A stretch of DNA of 64,000 bases, taken from NCBI GenBank assembly GCA_964017195.1, contig CAXHKT010000183.1:372001-436000 (forward strand), read 5' to 3'. The translations under genes were made by a program, and so were the position numbers. The notes beneath the pieces were generated by a model, which made no database searches, was not told the origin of the DNA, and saw nothing but the letters and a program-made list of their open reading frames with translations. Positions 13,322 to 28,100 of this stretch are shown in pieces (positions within the stretch are counted from its first letter, which is position 1; every line of letters begins with the position of its first letter). The stretch comes from Siderastrea radians. Its lineage: Eukaryota > Cnidaria > Anthozoa > Scleractinia > Rhizangiidae.

Positions 13322-16300
13322 ACGGAACCAAGGCGGAATAGTCAACACATTCTCATCTCGATCGACCCACTTCAATGCCCTTTGCAAGAAAAGCGGAATT
13401 TTCAGAGATTATTTGAGAGAAACCTTCCGGAACGAGCAACACAGACCAGTAAATATCACTGAGTAGGGGCTGGGCTGCCCTCAAGTGCTGACAACTAGCG
13501 ACCCTACCAAATCAGAATGAAGCTTAACCCCTTAACCCCCCCCCCCTCCCCCTTCCAAATACAGAAAAAACATGCATCATAATAAATATTCTGCCTCACT
13601 GGTTTAATTTGTCTCTAGTTTAATTTTTTTCAGTTTGTTCCCAGTTGGAAGCGCTTTATTAAAGATCAAGACATTCTCAGTCATCTCTTGCGATCATTAA
13701 CCCTTTAAGCCCTGATATAAAAAGGCATATTCTCATTACTGACCTCCATACATTTCTTATGAAACTAATACGGAGAATTTGCCTAAATATCAAGACATCC
13801 TCTCCTCAGCGATCACTTCCTTTATTCTTGTCACTTGAATGTTCAAACAAGTAGTGATCATGTAAAGAGAAATTTCATTTTCATCTAGCTGGATTCTTAA
13901 AGGATATTTGCGCTGTAGATTCCATCAAGTTGTGATATTAAAGTGCCTATTCTCCCTACTGTTTTCTCCGGCTGCCTTTTTGTGCTAGCAGTTGCGAGGA
14001 TTACTTTCAGTGATTAAACATCAAACAATTCCCGATTGATAATATCATAAGATCAGCTAGTCGTACACAGTCACTTACCTACACGTCCCCCCAGGAACTG
14101 ACTGTCGTGCTGGCCTGAGTTCAAGCAGCAAATTGCCTCCGTGCTAAAACACCGACGGAACCAAGGCGGAATAGTCAACACATTCTCATCTCGATCGACC
14201 CACTTCAATGCCCTTTGCAAGAAAAGCGGAATTTTCAGAGATTATTTGAGAGAAACCTTCCGGAACGAGCAACACAGACCAGTAAATATCACTGAGTAGG
14301 GGCTGGGCTGCCCTCAAGTGCTGACAACTAGCGACCCTACCAAATCAGAATGAAGCTTAACCCCTTAACCCCCCCCCCCTCCCCCTTCCAAATACAGAAA
14401 AAACATGCATCATAATAAATATTCTGCCTCACTGGTTTAATTTGTCTCTAGTTTAATTTTTTTCAGTTTGTTCCCAGTTGGAAGCGCTTTATTAAAGATC
14501 AAGACATTCTCAGTCATCTCTTGCGATCATTAACCCTTTAAGCCCTGATATAAAAAGGCATATTCTCATTACTGACCTCCATACATTTCTTATGAAACTA
14601 ATACGGAGAATTTGCCTAAATATCAAGACATCCTCTCCTTAGCGATCACTTCCTTTATTCTTGTCACTTGAATGTTCAAACAAGTAGTGATCATGTAAAG
14701 AGAAATTTCATTTTCATCTAGCTGGATTCTTAAAGGATATTTGCGCTGTAGATTCCATCAAGTTGTGATATTAAAGTGCCTATTCTCCCTACTGTTTTCT
14801 CCGGCTGCCTTTTTGTGCTAGCAGTTGCGAGGATTACTTTCAGTGATTAAACATCAAACAATTCCCGATTGATAATATCATAAGATCAGCTAGTCGTACA
14901 CAGTCACTTACCTACACGTCCCCCCAGGAACTGACTGTCGTGCTGGCCTGAGTTCAAGCAGCAAATTGCCTCCGTGCTAAAACACCGACGGAACCAAGGC
15001 GGAATAGTCAACACATTCTCATCTCGATCGACCCACTTCAATGCCCTTTGCAAGAAAAGCGGAATTTTCAGAGATTATTTGAGAGAAACCTTCCGGAACG
15101 AGCAACACAGACCAGTAAATATCACTGAGTAGGGGCTGGGCTGCCCTCAAGTGCTGACAACTAGCGACCCTACCAAATCAGAATGAAGCTTAACCCCTTA
15201 ACCCCCCCCCTCCCCCTTCCAAATACAGAAAAAACATGCATCATAATAAATATTCTGCCTCACTGGTTTAATTTGTCTCTAGTTTAATTTTTTTCAGTTT
15301 GTTCCCAGTTGGAAGCGCTTTATTAAAGATCAAGACATTCTCAGTCATCTCTTGCGATCATTAACCCTTTAAGCCCTGATATAAAAAGGCATATTCTCAT
15401 TACTGACCTCCATACATTTCTTATGAAACTAATACGGAGAATTTGCCTAAATATCAAGACATCCTCTCCTCAGCGATCACTTCCTTTATTCTTGTCACTT
15501 GAATGTTCAAACAAGTAGTGATCAGGTAAAGAGAAATTTCATTTTCATCTAGCTGGATTCTTAAAGGATATTTGCGCTGTAGATTCCATCAAGTTGTGAT
15601 ATTAAAGTGCCTATTCTCCCTACTGTTTTCTCCGGCTGCCTTTTTGTGCTAGCAGTTGCGAGGATTACTTTCAGTGATTAAACATCAAACAATTCCCGAT
15701 TGATAATATCATAAGATCAGCTAGTCGTACACAGTCACTTACCTACACGTCCCCCCAGGAACTGACTGTCGTGCTGGCCTGAGTTCAAGCAGCAAATTGC
15801 CTCCGTGCTAAAACACCGACGGAACCAAGGCGGAATAGTCAACACATTCTCATCTCGATCGACCCACTTCAATGCCCTTTGCAAGAAAAGCGGAATTTTC
15901 AGAGATTATTTGAGAGAAACCTTCCGGAACGAGCAACACAGACCAGTAAATATCACTGAGTAGGGGCTGGGCTGCCCTCAAGTGCTGACAACTAGCGACC
16001 CTACCAAATCAGAATGAAGCTTAACCCCTTAACCCCCCCCCCCCGCTCCCCCTTCCAAATACAGAAAAAACATGCATCATAATAAATATTCTGCCTCACT
16101 GGTTTAATTTGTCTCTAGTTTAATTTTTTTCAGTTTGTTCCCAGTTGGAAGCGCTTTATTAAAGATCAAGACATTCTCAGTCATCTCTTGCGATCATTAA
16201 CCCTTTAAGCCCTGATATAAAAAGGCATATTCTCATTACTGACCTCCATACATTTCTTATGAAACTAATACGGAGAATTTGCCTAAATATCAAGACATCC

Positions 16301-19151
16301 TCTCCTCAGCGATCACTTCCTTTATTCTTGTCACTTGAATGTTCAAACAAGTAGTGATCATGTAAAGAGAAATTTCATTTTCATCTAGCTGGATTCTTAA
16401 AGGATATTTGCGCTGTAGATTCCATCAAGTTGTGATATTAAAGTGCCTATTCTCCCTACTGTTTTCTCCGGCTGCCTTTTTGTGCTAGCAGTTGCGAGGA
16501 TTACTTTCAGTGATTAAACATCAAACAATTCCCGATTGATAATATCATAAGATCAGCTAGTCGTACACAGTCACTTACCTACACGTCCCCCCAGGAACTG
16601 ACTGTCGTGCTGGCCTGAGTTCAAGCAGCAAATTGCCTCCGTGCTAAAACACCGACGGAACCAAGGCGGAATAGTCAACACATTCTCATCTCGATCGACC
16701 CACTTCAATGCCCTTTGCAAGAAAAGCGGAATTTTCAGAGATTATTTGAGAGAAACCTTCCGGAACGAGCAACACAGACCAGTAAATATCACTGAGTAGG
16801 GGCTGGGCTGCCCTCAAGTGCTGACAACTAGCGACCCTACCAAATCAGAATGAAGCTTAACCCCTTAACCCCCCCCCCCTCCCCCTTCCAAATACAGAAA
16901 AAACATGCATCATAATAAATATTCTGCCTCACTGGTTTAATTTGTCTCTAGTTTAATTTTTTTCAGTTTGTTCCCAGTTGGAAGCGCTTTATTAAAGATC
17001 AAGACATTCTCAGTCATCTCTTGCGATCATTAACCCTTTAAGCCCTGATATAAAAAGGCATATTCTCATTACTGACCTCCATACATTTCTTATGAAACTA
17101 ATACGGAGAATTTGCCTAAATATCAAGACATCCTCTCCTCAGCGATCACTTCCTTTATTCTTGTCACTTGAATGTTCAAACAAGTAGTGATCATGTAAAG
17201 AGAAATTTCATTTTCATCTAGCTGGATTCTTAAAGGATATTTGCGCTGTAGATTCCATCAAGTTGTGATATTAAAGTGCCTATTCTCCCTACTGTTTTCT
17301 CCGGCTGCCTTTTTGTGCTAGCAGTTGCGAGGATTACTTTCAGTGATTAAACATCAAACAATTCCCGATTGATAATATCATAAGATCAGCTAGTCGTACA
17401 CAGTCACTTACCTACACGTCCCCCCAGGAACTGACTGTCGTGCTGGCCTGAGTTCAAGCAGCAAATTGCCTCCGTGCTAAAACACCGACGGAACCAAGGC
17501 GGAATAGTCAACACATTCTCATCTCGATCGACCCACTTCAATGCCCTTTGCAAGAAAAGCGGAATTTTCAGAGATTATTTGAGAGAAACCTTCCGGAACG
17601 AGCAACACAGACCAGTAAATATCACTGAGTAGGGGCTGGGCTGCCCTCAAGTGCTGACAACTAGCGACCCTACCAAATCAGAATGAAGCTTAACCCCTTA
17701 ACCCCCCCCCCTCCCCCTTCCAAATACAGAAAAAACATGCATCATAATAAATATTCTGCCTCACTGGTTTAATTTGTCTCTAGTTTAATTTTTTTCAGTT
17801 TGTTCCCAGTTGGAAGCGCTTTATTAAAGATCAAGACATTCTCAGTCATCTCTTGCGATCATTAACCCTTTAAGCCCTGATATAAAAAGGCATATTCTCA
17901 TTACTGACCTCCATACATTTCTTATGAAACTAATACGGAGAATTTGCCTAAATATCAAGACATCCTCTCCTTAGCGATCACTTCCTTTATTCTTGTCACT
18001 TGAATGTTCAAACAAGTAGTGATCATGTAAAGAGAAATTTCATTTTCATCTAGCTGGATTCTTAAAGGATATTTGCGCTGTAGATTCCATCAAGTTGTGA
18101 TATTAAAGTGCCTATTCTCCCTACTGTTTTCTCCGGCTGCCTTTTTGTGCTAGCAGTTGCGAGGATTACTTTCAGTGATTAAACATCAAACAATTCCCGA
18201 TTGATAATATCATAAGATCAGCTAGTCGTACACAGTCACTTACCTACACGTCCCCCCAGGAACTGACTGTCGTGCTGGCCTGAGTTCAAGCAGCAAATTG
18301 CCTCCGTGCTAAAACACCGACGGAACCAAGGCGGAATAGTCAACACATTCTCATCTCGATCGACCCACTTCAATGCCCTTTGCAAGAAAAGCGGAATTTT
18401 CAGAGATTATTTGAGAGAAACCTTCCGGAACGAGCAACACAGACCAGTAAATATCACTGAGTAGGGGCTGGGCTGCCCTCAAGTGCTGACAACTAGCGAC
18501 CCTACCAAATCAGAATGAAGCTTAACCCCTTAACCCCCCCCCCTCCCCCTTCCAAATACAGAAAAAACATGCATCATAATAAATATTCTGCCTCACTGGT
18601 TTAATTTGTCTCTAGTTTAATTTTTTTCAGTTTGTTCCCAGTTGGAAGCGCTTTATTAAAGATCAAGACATTCTCAGTCATCTCTTGCGATCATTAACCC
18701 TTTAAGCCCTGATATAAAAAGGCATATTCTCATTACTGACCTCCATACATTTCTTATGAAACTAATACGGAGAATTTGCCTAAATATCAAGACATCCTCT
18801 CCTCAGCGATCACTTCCTTTATTCTTGTCACTTGAATGTTCAAACAAGTAGTGATCATGTAAAGAGAAATTTCATTTTCATCTAGCTGGATTCTTAAAGG
18901 ATATTTGCGCTGTAGATTCCATCAAGTTGTGATATTAAAGTGCCTATTCTCCCTACTGTTTTCTCCGGCTGCCTTTTTGTGCTAGCAGTTGCGAGGATTA
19001 CTTTCAGTGATTAAACATCAAACAATTCCCGATTGATAATATCATAAGATCAGCTAGTCGTACACAGTCACTTACCTACACGTCCCCCCAGGAACTGACT
19101 GTCGTGCTGGCCTGAGTTCAAGCAGCAAATTGCCTCCGTGCTAAAACACCG

Positions 19152-22100
19152 ACGGAACCAAGGCGGAATAGTCAACACATTCTCATCTCGATCGACCCAC
19201 TTCAATGCCCTTTGCAAGAAAAGCGGAATTTTCAGAGATTATTTGAGAGAAACCTTCCGGAACGAGCAACACAGACCAGTAAATATCACTGAGTAGGGGC
19301 TGGGCTGCCCTCAAGTGCTGACAACTAGCGACCCTACCAAATCAGAATGAAGCTTAACCCCTTAACCCCCCCCCTCCCCCTTCCAAATACAGAAAAAACA
19401 TGCATCATAATAAATATTCTGCCTCACTGGTTTAATTTGTCTCTAGTTTAATTTTTTTCAGTTTGTTCCCAGTTGGAAGCGCTTTATTAAAGATCAAGAC
19501 ATTCTCAGTCATCTCTTGCGATCATTAACCCTTTAAGCCCTGATATAAAAAGGCATATTCTCATTACTGACCTCCATACATTTCTTATGAAACTAATACG
19601 GAGAATTTGCCTAAATATCAAGACATCCTCTCCTCAGCGATCACTTCCTTTATTCTTGTCACTTGAATGTTCAAACAAGTAGTGATCATGTAAAGAGAAA
19701 TTTCATTTTCATCTAGCTGGATTCTTAAAGGATATTTGCGCTGTAGATTCCATCAAGTTGTGATATTAAAGTGCCTATTCTCCCTACTGTTTTCTCCGGC
19801 TGCCTTTTTGTGCTAGCAGTTGCGAGGATTACTTTCAGTGATTAAACATCAAACAATTCCCGATTGATAATATCATAAGATCAGCTAGTCGTACACAGTC
19901 ACTTACCTACATGTCCCCCCAGGAACTGACTGTCGTGCTGGCCTGAGTTCAAGCAGCAAATTGCCTCCGTGCTAAAACACCGACGGAACCAAGGCGGAAT
20001 AGTCAACACATTCTCATCTCGATCGACCCACTTCAATGCCCTTTGCAAGAAAAGCGGAATTTTCAGAGATTATTTGAGAGAAACCTTCCGGAACGAGCAA
20101 CACAGACCAGTAAATATCACTGAGTAGGGGCTGGGCTGCCCTCAAGTGCTGACAACTAGCGACCCTACAAAATCAGAATGAAGCTTAACCCCTTAACCCC
20201 CCCCCCCTCCCCCTTCCAAATACAGAAAAAACATGCATCATAATAAATATTCTGCCTCACTGGTTTAATTTGTCTCTAGTTTAATTTTTTTCAGTTTGTT
20301 CCCAGTTGGAAGCGCTTTATTAAAGATCAAGACATTCTCAGTCATCTCTTGCGATCATTAACCCTTTAAGCCCTGATATAAAAAGGCATATTCTCATTAC
20401 TGACCTCCATACATTTCTTATGAAACTAATACGGAGAATTTGCCTAAATATCAAGACATCCTCTCCTTAGCGATCACTTCCTTTATTCTTGTCACTTGAA
20501 TGTTCAAACAAGTAGTGATCATGTAAAGAGAAATTTCATTTTCATCTAGCTGGATTCTTAAAGGATATTTGCGCTGTAGATTCCATCAAGTTGTGATATT
20601 AAAGTGCCTATTCTCCCTACTGTTTTCTCCGGCTGCCTTTTTGTGCTAGCAGTTGCGAGGATTACTTTCAGTGATTAAACATCAAACAATTCCCGATTGA
20701 TAATATCATAAGATCAGCTAGTCGTACACAGTCACTTACCTACACGTCCCCCCAGGAACTGACTGTCGTGCTGGCCTGAGTTCAAGCAGCAAATTGCCTC
20801 CGTGCTAAAACACCGACGGAACCAAGGCGGAATAGTCAACACATTCTCATCTCGATCGACCCACTTCAATGCCCTTTGCAAGAAAAGCGGAATTTTCAGA
20901 GATTATTTGAGAGAAACCTTCCGGAACGAGCAACACAGACCAGTAAATATCACTGAGTAGGGGCTGGGCTGCCCTCAAGTGCTGACAACTAGCGACCCTA
21001 CCAAATCAGAATGAAGCTTAACCCCTTAACCCCCCCCCCTCCCCCTTCCAAATACAGAAAAAACATGCATCATAATAAATATTCTGCCTCACTGGTTTAA
21101 TTTGTCTCTAGTTTAATTTTTTTCAGTTTGTTCCCAGTTGGAAGCGCTTTATTAAAGATCAAGACATTCTCAGTCATCTCTTGCGATCATTAACCCTTTA
21201 AGCCCTGATATAAAAAGGCATATTCTCATTACTGACCTCCATACATTTCTTATGAAACTAATACGGAGAATTTGCCTAAATATCAAGACATCCTCTCCTC
21301 AGCGATCACTTCCTTTATTCTTGTCACTTGAATGTTCAAACAAGTAGTGATCATGTAAAGAGAAATTTCATTTTCATCTAGCTGGATTCTTAAAGGATAT
21401 TTGCGCTGTAGATTCCATCAAGTTGTGATATTAAAGTGCCTATTCTCCCTACTGTTTTCTCCGGCTGCCTTTTTGTGCTAGCAGTTGCGAGGATTACTTT
21501 CAGTGATTAAACATCAAACAATTCCCGATTGATAATATCATAAGATCAGCTAGTCGTACACAGTCACTTACCTACACGTCCCCCCAGGAACTGACTGTCG
21601 TGCTGGCCTGAGTTCAAGCAGCAAATTGCCTCCGTGCTAAAACACCGACGGAACCAAGGCGGAATAGTCAACACATTCTCATCTCGATCGACCCACTTCA
21701 ATGCCCTTTGCAAGAAAAGCGGAATTTTCAGAGATTATTTGAGAGAAACCTTCCGGAACGAGCAACACAGACCAGTAAATATCACTGAGTAGGGGCTGGG
21801 CTGCCCTCAAGTGCTGACAACTAGCGACCCTACCAAATCAGAATGAAGCTTAACCCCTTAACCCCCCCCCTCCCCCTTCCAAATACAGAAAAAACATGCA
21901 TCATAATAAATATTCTGCCTCACTGGTTTAATTTGTCTCTAGTTTAATTTTTTTCAGTTTGTTCCCAGTTGGAAGCGCTTTATTAAAGATCAAGACATTC
22001 TCAGTCATCTCTTGCGATCATTAACCCTTTAAGCCCTGATATAAAAAGGCATATTCTCATTACTGACCTCCATACATTTCTTATGAAACTAATACGGAGA

Positions 22101-25100
22101 ATTTGCCTAAATATCAAGACATCCTCTCCTCAGCGATCACTTCCTTTATTCTTGTCACTTGAATGTTCAAACAAGTAGTGATCATGTAAAGAGAAATTTC
22201 ATTTTCATCTAGCTGGATTCTTAAAGGATATTTGCGCTGTAGATTCCATCAAGTTGTGATATTAAAGTGCCTATTCTCCCTACTGTTTTCTCCGGCTGCC
22301 TTTTTGTGCTAGCAGTTGCGAGGATTACTTTCAGTGATTAAACATCAAACAATTCCCGATTGATAATATCATAAGATCAGCTAGTCGTACACAGTCACTT
22401 ACCTACACGTCCCCCCAGGAACTGACTGTCGTGCTGGCCTGAGTTCAAGCAGCAAATTGCCTCCGTGCTAAAACACCGACGGAACCAAGGCGGAATAGTC
22501 AACACATTCTCATCTCGATCGACCCACTTCAATGCCCTTTGCAAGAAAAGCGGAATTTTCAGAGATTATTTGAGAGAAACCTTCCGGAACGAGCAACACA
22601 GACCAGTAAATATCACTGAGTAGGGGCTGGGCTGCCCTCAAGTGCTGACAACTAGCGACCCTACCAAATCAGAATGAAGCTTAACCCCTTAACCCCCCCC
22701 CCCTCCCCCTTCCAAATACAGAAAAAACATGCATCATAATAAATATTCTGCCTCACTGGTTTAATTTGTCTCTAGTTTAATTTTTTTCAGTTTGTTCCCA
22801 GTTGGAAGCGCTTTATTAAAGATCAAGACATTCTCAGTCATCTCTTGCGATCATTAACCCTTTAAGCCCTGATATAAAAAGGCATATTCTCATTACTGAC
22901 CTCCATACATTTCTTATGAAACTAATACGGAGAATTTGCCTAAATATCAAGACATCCTCTCCTTAGCGATCACTTCCTTTATTCTTGTCACTTGAATGTT
23001 CAAACAAGTAGTGATCATGTAAAGAGAAATTTCATTTTCATCTAGCTGGATTCTTAAAGGATATTTGCGCTGTAGATTCCATCAAGTTGTGATATTAAAG
23101 TGCCTATTCTCCCTACTGTTTTCTCCGGCTGCCTTTTTGTGCTAGCAGTTGCGAGGATTACTTTCAGTGATTAAACATCAAACAATTCCCGATTGATAAT
23201 ATCATAAGATCAGCTAGTCGTACACAGTCACTTACCTACACGTCCCCCCAGGAACTGACTGTCGTGCTGGCCTGAGTTCAAGCAGCAAATTGCCTCCGTG
23301 CTAAAACACCGACGGAACCAAGGCGGAATAGTCAACACATTCTCATCTCGATCGACCCACTTCAATGCCCTTTGCAAGAAAAGCGGAATTTTCAGAGATT
23401 ATTTGAGAGAAACCTTCCGGAACGAGCAACACAGACCAGTAAATATCACTGAGTAGGGGCTGGGCTGCCCTCAAGTGCTGACAACTAGCGACCCTACCAA
23501 ATCAGAATGAAGCTTAACCCCTTAACCCCCCCCCTCCCCCTTCCAAATACAGAAAAAACATGCATCATAATAAATATTCTGCCTCACTGGTTTAATTTGT
23601 CTCTAGTTTAATTTTTTTCAGTTTGTTCCCAGTTGGAAGCGCTTTATTAAAGATCAAGACATTCTCAGTCATCTCTTGCGATCATTAACCCTTTAAGCCC
23701 TGATATAAAAAGGCATATTCTCATTACTGACCTCCATACATTTCTTATGAAACTAATACGGAGAATTTGCCTAAATATCAAGACATCCTCTCCTTAGCGA
23801 TCACTTCCTTTATTCTTGTCACTTGAATGTTCAAACAAGTAGTGATCATGTAAAGAGAAATTTCATTTTCATCTAGCTGGATTCTTAAAGGATATTTGCG
23901 CTGTAGATTCCATCAAGTTGTGATATTAAAGTGCCTATTCTCCCTACTGTTTTCTCCGGCTGCCTTTTTGTGCTAGCAGTTGCGAGGATTACTTTCAGTG
24001 ATTAAACATCAAACAATTCCCGATTGATAATATCATAAGATCAGCTAGTCGTACACAGTCACTTACCTACACGTCCCCCCAGGAACTGACTGTCGTGCTG
24101 GCCTGAGTTCAAGCAGCAAATTGCCTCCGTGCTAAAACACCGACGGAACCAAGGCGGAATAGTCAACACATTCTCATCTCGATCGACCCACTTCAATGCC
24201 CTTTGCAAGAAAAGCGGAATTTTCAGAGATTATTTGAGAGAAACCTTCCGGAACGAGCAACACAGACCAGTAAATATCACTGAGTAGGGGCTGGGCTGCC
24301 CTCAAGTGCTGACAACTAGCGACCCTACCAAATCAGAATGAAGCTTAACCCCTTAACCCCCCCCCTCCCCCTTCCAAATACAGAAAAAACATGCATCATA
24401 ATAAATATTCTGCCTCACTGGTTTAATTTGTCTCTAGTTTAATTTTTTTCAGTTTGTTCCCAGTTGGAAGCGCTTTATTAAAGATCAAGACATTCTCAGT
24501 CATCTCTTGCGATCATTAACCCTTTAAGCCCTGATATAAAAAGGCATATTCTCATTACTGACCTCCATACATTTCTTATGAAACTAATACGGAGAATTTG
24601 CCTAAATATCAAGACATCCTCTCCTTAGCGATCACTTCCTTTATTCTTGTCACTTGAATGTTCAAACAAGTAGTGATCATGTAAAGAGAAATTTCATTTT
24701 CATCTAGCTGGATTCTTAAAGGATATTTGCGCTGTAGATTCCATCAAGTTGTGATATTAAAGTGCCTATTCTCCCTACTGTTTTCTCCGGCTGCCTTTTT
24801 GTGCTAGCAGTTGCGAGGATTACTTTCAGTGATTAAACATCAAACAATTCCCGATTGATAATATCATAAGATCAGCTAGTCGTACACAGTCACTTACCTA
24901 CACGTCCCCCCAGGAACTGACTGTCGTGCTGGCCTGAGTTCAAGCAGCAAATTGCCTCCGTGCTAAAACACCGACGGAACCAAGGCGGAATAGTCAACAC
25001 ATTCTCATCTCGATCGACCCACTTCAATGCCCTTTGCAAGAAAAGCGGAATTTTCAGAGATTATTTGAGAGAAACCTTCCGGAACGAGCAACACAGACCA

Positions 25101-28100
25101 GTAAATATCACTGAGTAGGGGCTGGGCTGCCCTCAAGTGCTGACAACTAGCGACCCTACCAAATCAGAATGAAGCTTAACCCCTTAACCCCCCCCCCCCC
25201 TCCCCCTTCCAAATACAGAAAAAACATGCATCATAATAAATATTCTGCCTCACTGGTTTAATTTGTCTCTAGTTTAATTTTTTTCAGTTTGTTCCCAGTT
25301 GGAAGCGCTTTATTAAAGATCAAGACATTCTCAGTCATCTCTTGCGATCATTAACCCTTTAAGCCCTGATATAAAAAGGCATATTCTCATTACTGACCTC
25401 CATACATTTCTTATGAAACTAATACGGAGAATTTGCCTAAATATCAAGACATCCTCTCCTCAGCGATCACTTCCTTTATTCTTGTCACTTGAATGTTCAA
25501 ACAAGTAGTGATCATGTAAAGAGAAATTTCATTTTCATCTAGCTGGATTCTTAAAGGATATTTGCGCTGTAGATTCCATCAAGTTGTGATATTAAAGTGC
25601 CTATTCTCCCTACTGTTTTCTCCGGCTGCCTTTTTGTGCTAGCAGTTGCGAGGATTACTTTCAGTGATTAAACATCAAACAATTCCCGATTGATAATATC
25701 ATAAGATCAGCTAGTCGTACACAGTCACTTACCTACACGTCCCCCCAGGAACTGACTGTCGTGCTGGCCTGAGTTCAAGCAGCAAATTGCCTCCGTGCTA
25801 AAACACCGACGGAACCAAGGCGGAATAGTCAACACATTCTCATCTCGATCGACCCACTTCAATGCCCTTTGCAAGAAAAGCGGAATTTTCAGAGATTATT
25901 TGAGAGAAACCTTCCGGAACGAGCAACACAGACCAGTAAATATCACTGAGTAGGGGCTGGGCTGCCCTCAAGTGCTGACAACTAGCGACCCTACCAAATC
26001 AGAATGAAGCTTAACCCCTTAACCCCCCCCCTCCCCCTTCCAAATACAGAAAAAACATGCATCATAATAAATATTCTGCCTCACTGGTTTAATTTGTCTC
26101 TAGTTTAATTTTTTTCAGTTTGTTCCCAGTTGGAAGCGCTTTATTAAAGATCAAGACATTCTCAGTCATCTCTTGCGATCATTAACCCTTTAAGCCCTGA
26201 TATAAAAAGGCATATTCTCATTACTGACCTCCATACATTTCTTATGAAACTAATACGGAGAATTTGCCTAAATATCAAGACATCCTCTCCTTAGCGATCA
26301 CTTCCTTTATTCTTGTCACTTGAATGTTCAAACAAGTAGTGATCATGTAAAGAGAAATTTCATTTTCATCTAGCTGGATTCTTAAAGGATATTTGCGCTG
26401 TAGATTCCATCAAGTTGTGATATTAAAGTGCCTATTCTCCCTACTGTTTTCTCCGGCTGCCTTTTTGTGCTAGCAGTTGCGAGGATTACTTTCAGTGATT
26501 AAACATCAAACAATTCCCGATTGATAATATCATAAGATCAGCTAGTCGTACACAGTCACTTACCTACACGTCCCCCCAGGAACTGACTGTCGTGCTGGCC
26601 TGAGTTCAAGCAGCAAATTGCCTCCGTGCTAAAACACCGACGGAACCAAGGCGGAATAGTCAACACATTCTCATCTCGATCGACCCACTTCAATGCCCTT
26701 TGCAAGAAAAGCGGAATTTTCAGAGATTATTTGAGAGAAACCTTCCGGAACGAGCAACACAGACCAGTAAATATCACTGAGTAGGGGCTGGGCTGCCCTC
26801 AAGTGCTGACAACTAGCGACCCTACCAAATCAGAATGAAGCTTAACCCCTTAACCCCCCCCCCCCCCCTCCCCCTTCCAAATACAGAAAAAACATGCATC
26901 ATAATAAATATTCTGCCTCACTGGTTTAATTTGTCTCTAGTTTAATTTTTTTCAGTTTGTTCCCAGTTGGAAGCGCTTTATTAAAGATCAAGACATTCTC
27001 AGTCATCTCTTGCGATCATTAACCCTTTAAGCCCTGATATAAAAAGGCATATTCTCATTACTGACCTCCATACATTTCTTATGAAACTAATACGGAGAAT
27101 TTGCCTAAATATCAAGACATCCTCTCCTCAGCGATCACTTCCTTTATTCTTGTCACTTGAATGTTCAAACAAGTAGTGATCATGTAAAGAGAAATTTCAT
27201 TTTCATCTAGCTGGATTCTTAAAGGATATTTGCGCTGTAGATTCCATCAAGTTGTGATATTAAAGTGCCTATTCTCCCTACTGTTTTCTCCGGCTGCCTT
27301 TTTGTGCTAGCAGTTGCGAGGATTACTTTCAGTGATTAAACATCAAACAATTCCCGATTGATAATATCATAAGATCAGCTAGTCGTACACAGTCACTTAC
27401 CTACACGTCCCCCCAGGAACTGACTGTCGTGCTGGCCTGAGTTCAAGCAGCAAATTGCCTCCGTGCTAAAACACCGACGGAACCAAGGCGGAATAGTCAA
27501 CACATTCTCATCTCGATCGACCCACTTCAATGCCCTTTGCAAGAAAAGCGGAATTTTCAGAGATTATTTGAGAGAAACCTTCCGGAACGAGCAACACAGA
27601 CCAGTAAATATCACTGAGTAGGGGCTGGGCTGCCCTCAAGTGCTGACAACTAGCGACCCTACCAGATCAGAATGAAGCTTAACCCCTTAACCCCCCCCCC
27701 TCCCCCTTCCAAATACAGAAAAAACATGCATCATAATAAATATTCTGCCTCACTGGTTTAATTTGTCTCTAGTTTAATTTTTTTCAGTTTGTTCCCAGTT
27801 GGAAGCGCTTTATTAAAGATCAAGACATTCTCAGTCATCTCTTGCGATCATTAACCCTTTAAGCCCTGATATAAAAAGGCATATTCTCATTACTGACCTC
27901 CATACATTTCTTATGAAACTAATACGGAGAATTTGCCTAAATATCAAGACATCCTCTCCTCAGCGATCACTTCCTTTATTCTTGTCACTTGAATGTTCAA
28001 ACAAGTAGTGATCATGTAAAGAGAAATTTCATTTTCATCTAGCTGGATTCTTAAAGGATATTTGCGCTGTAGATTCCATCAAGTTGTGATATTAAAGTGC

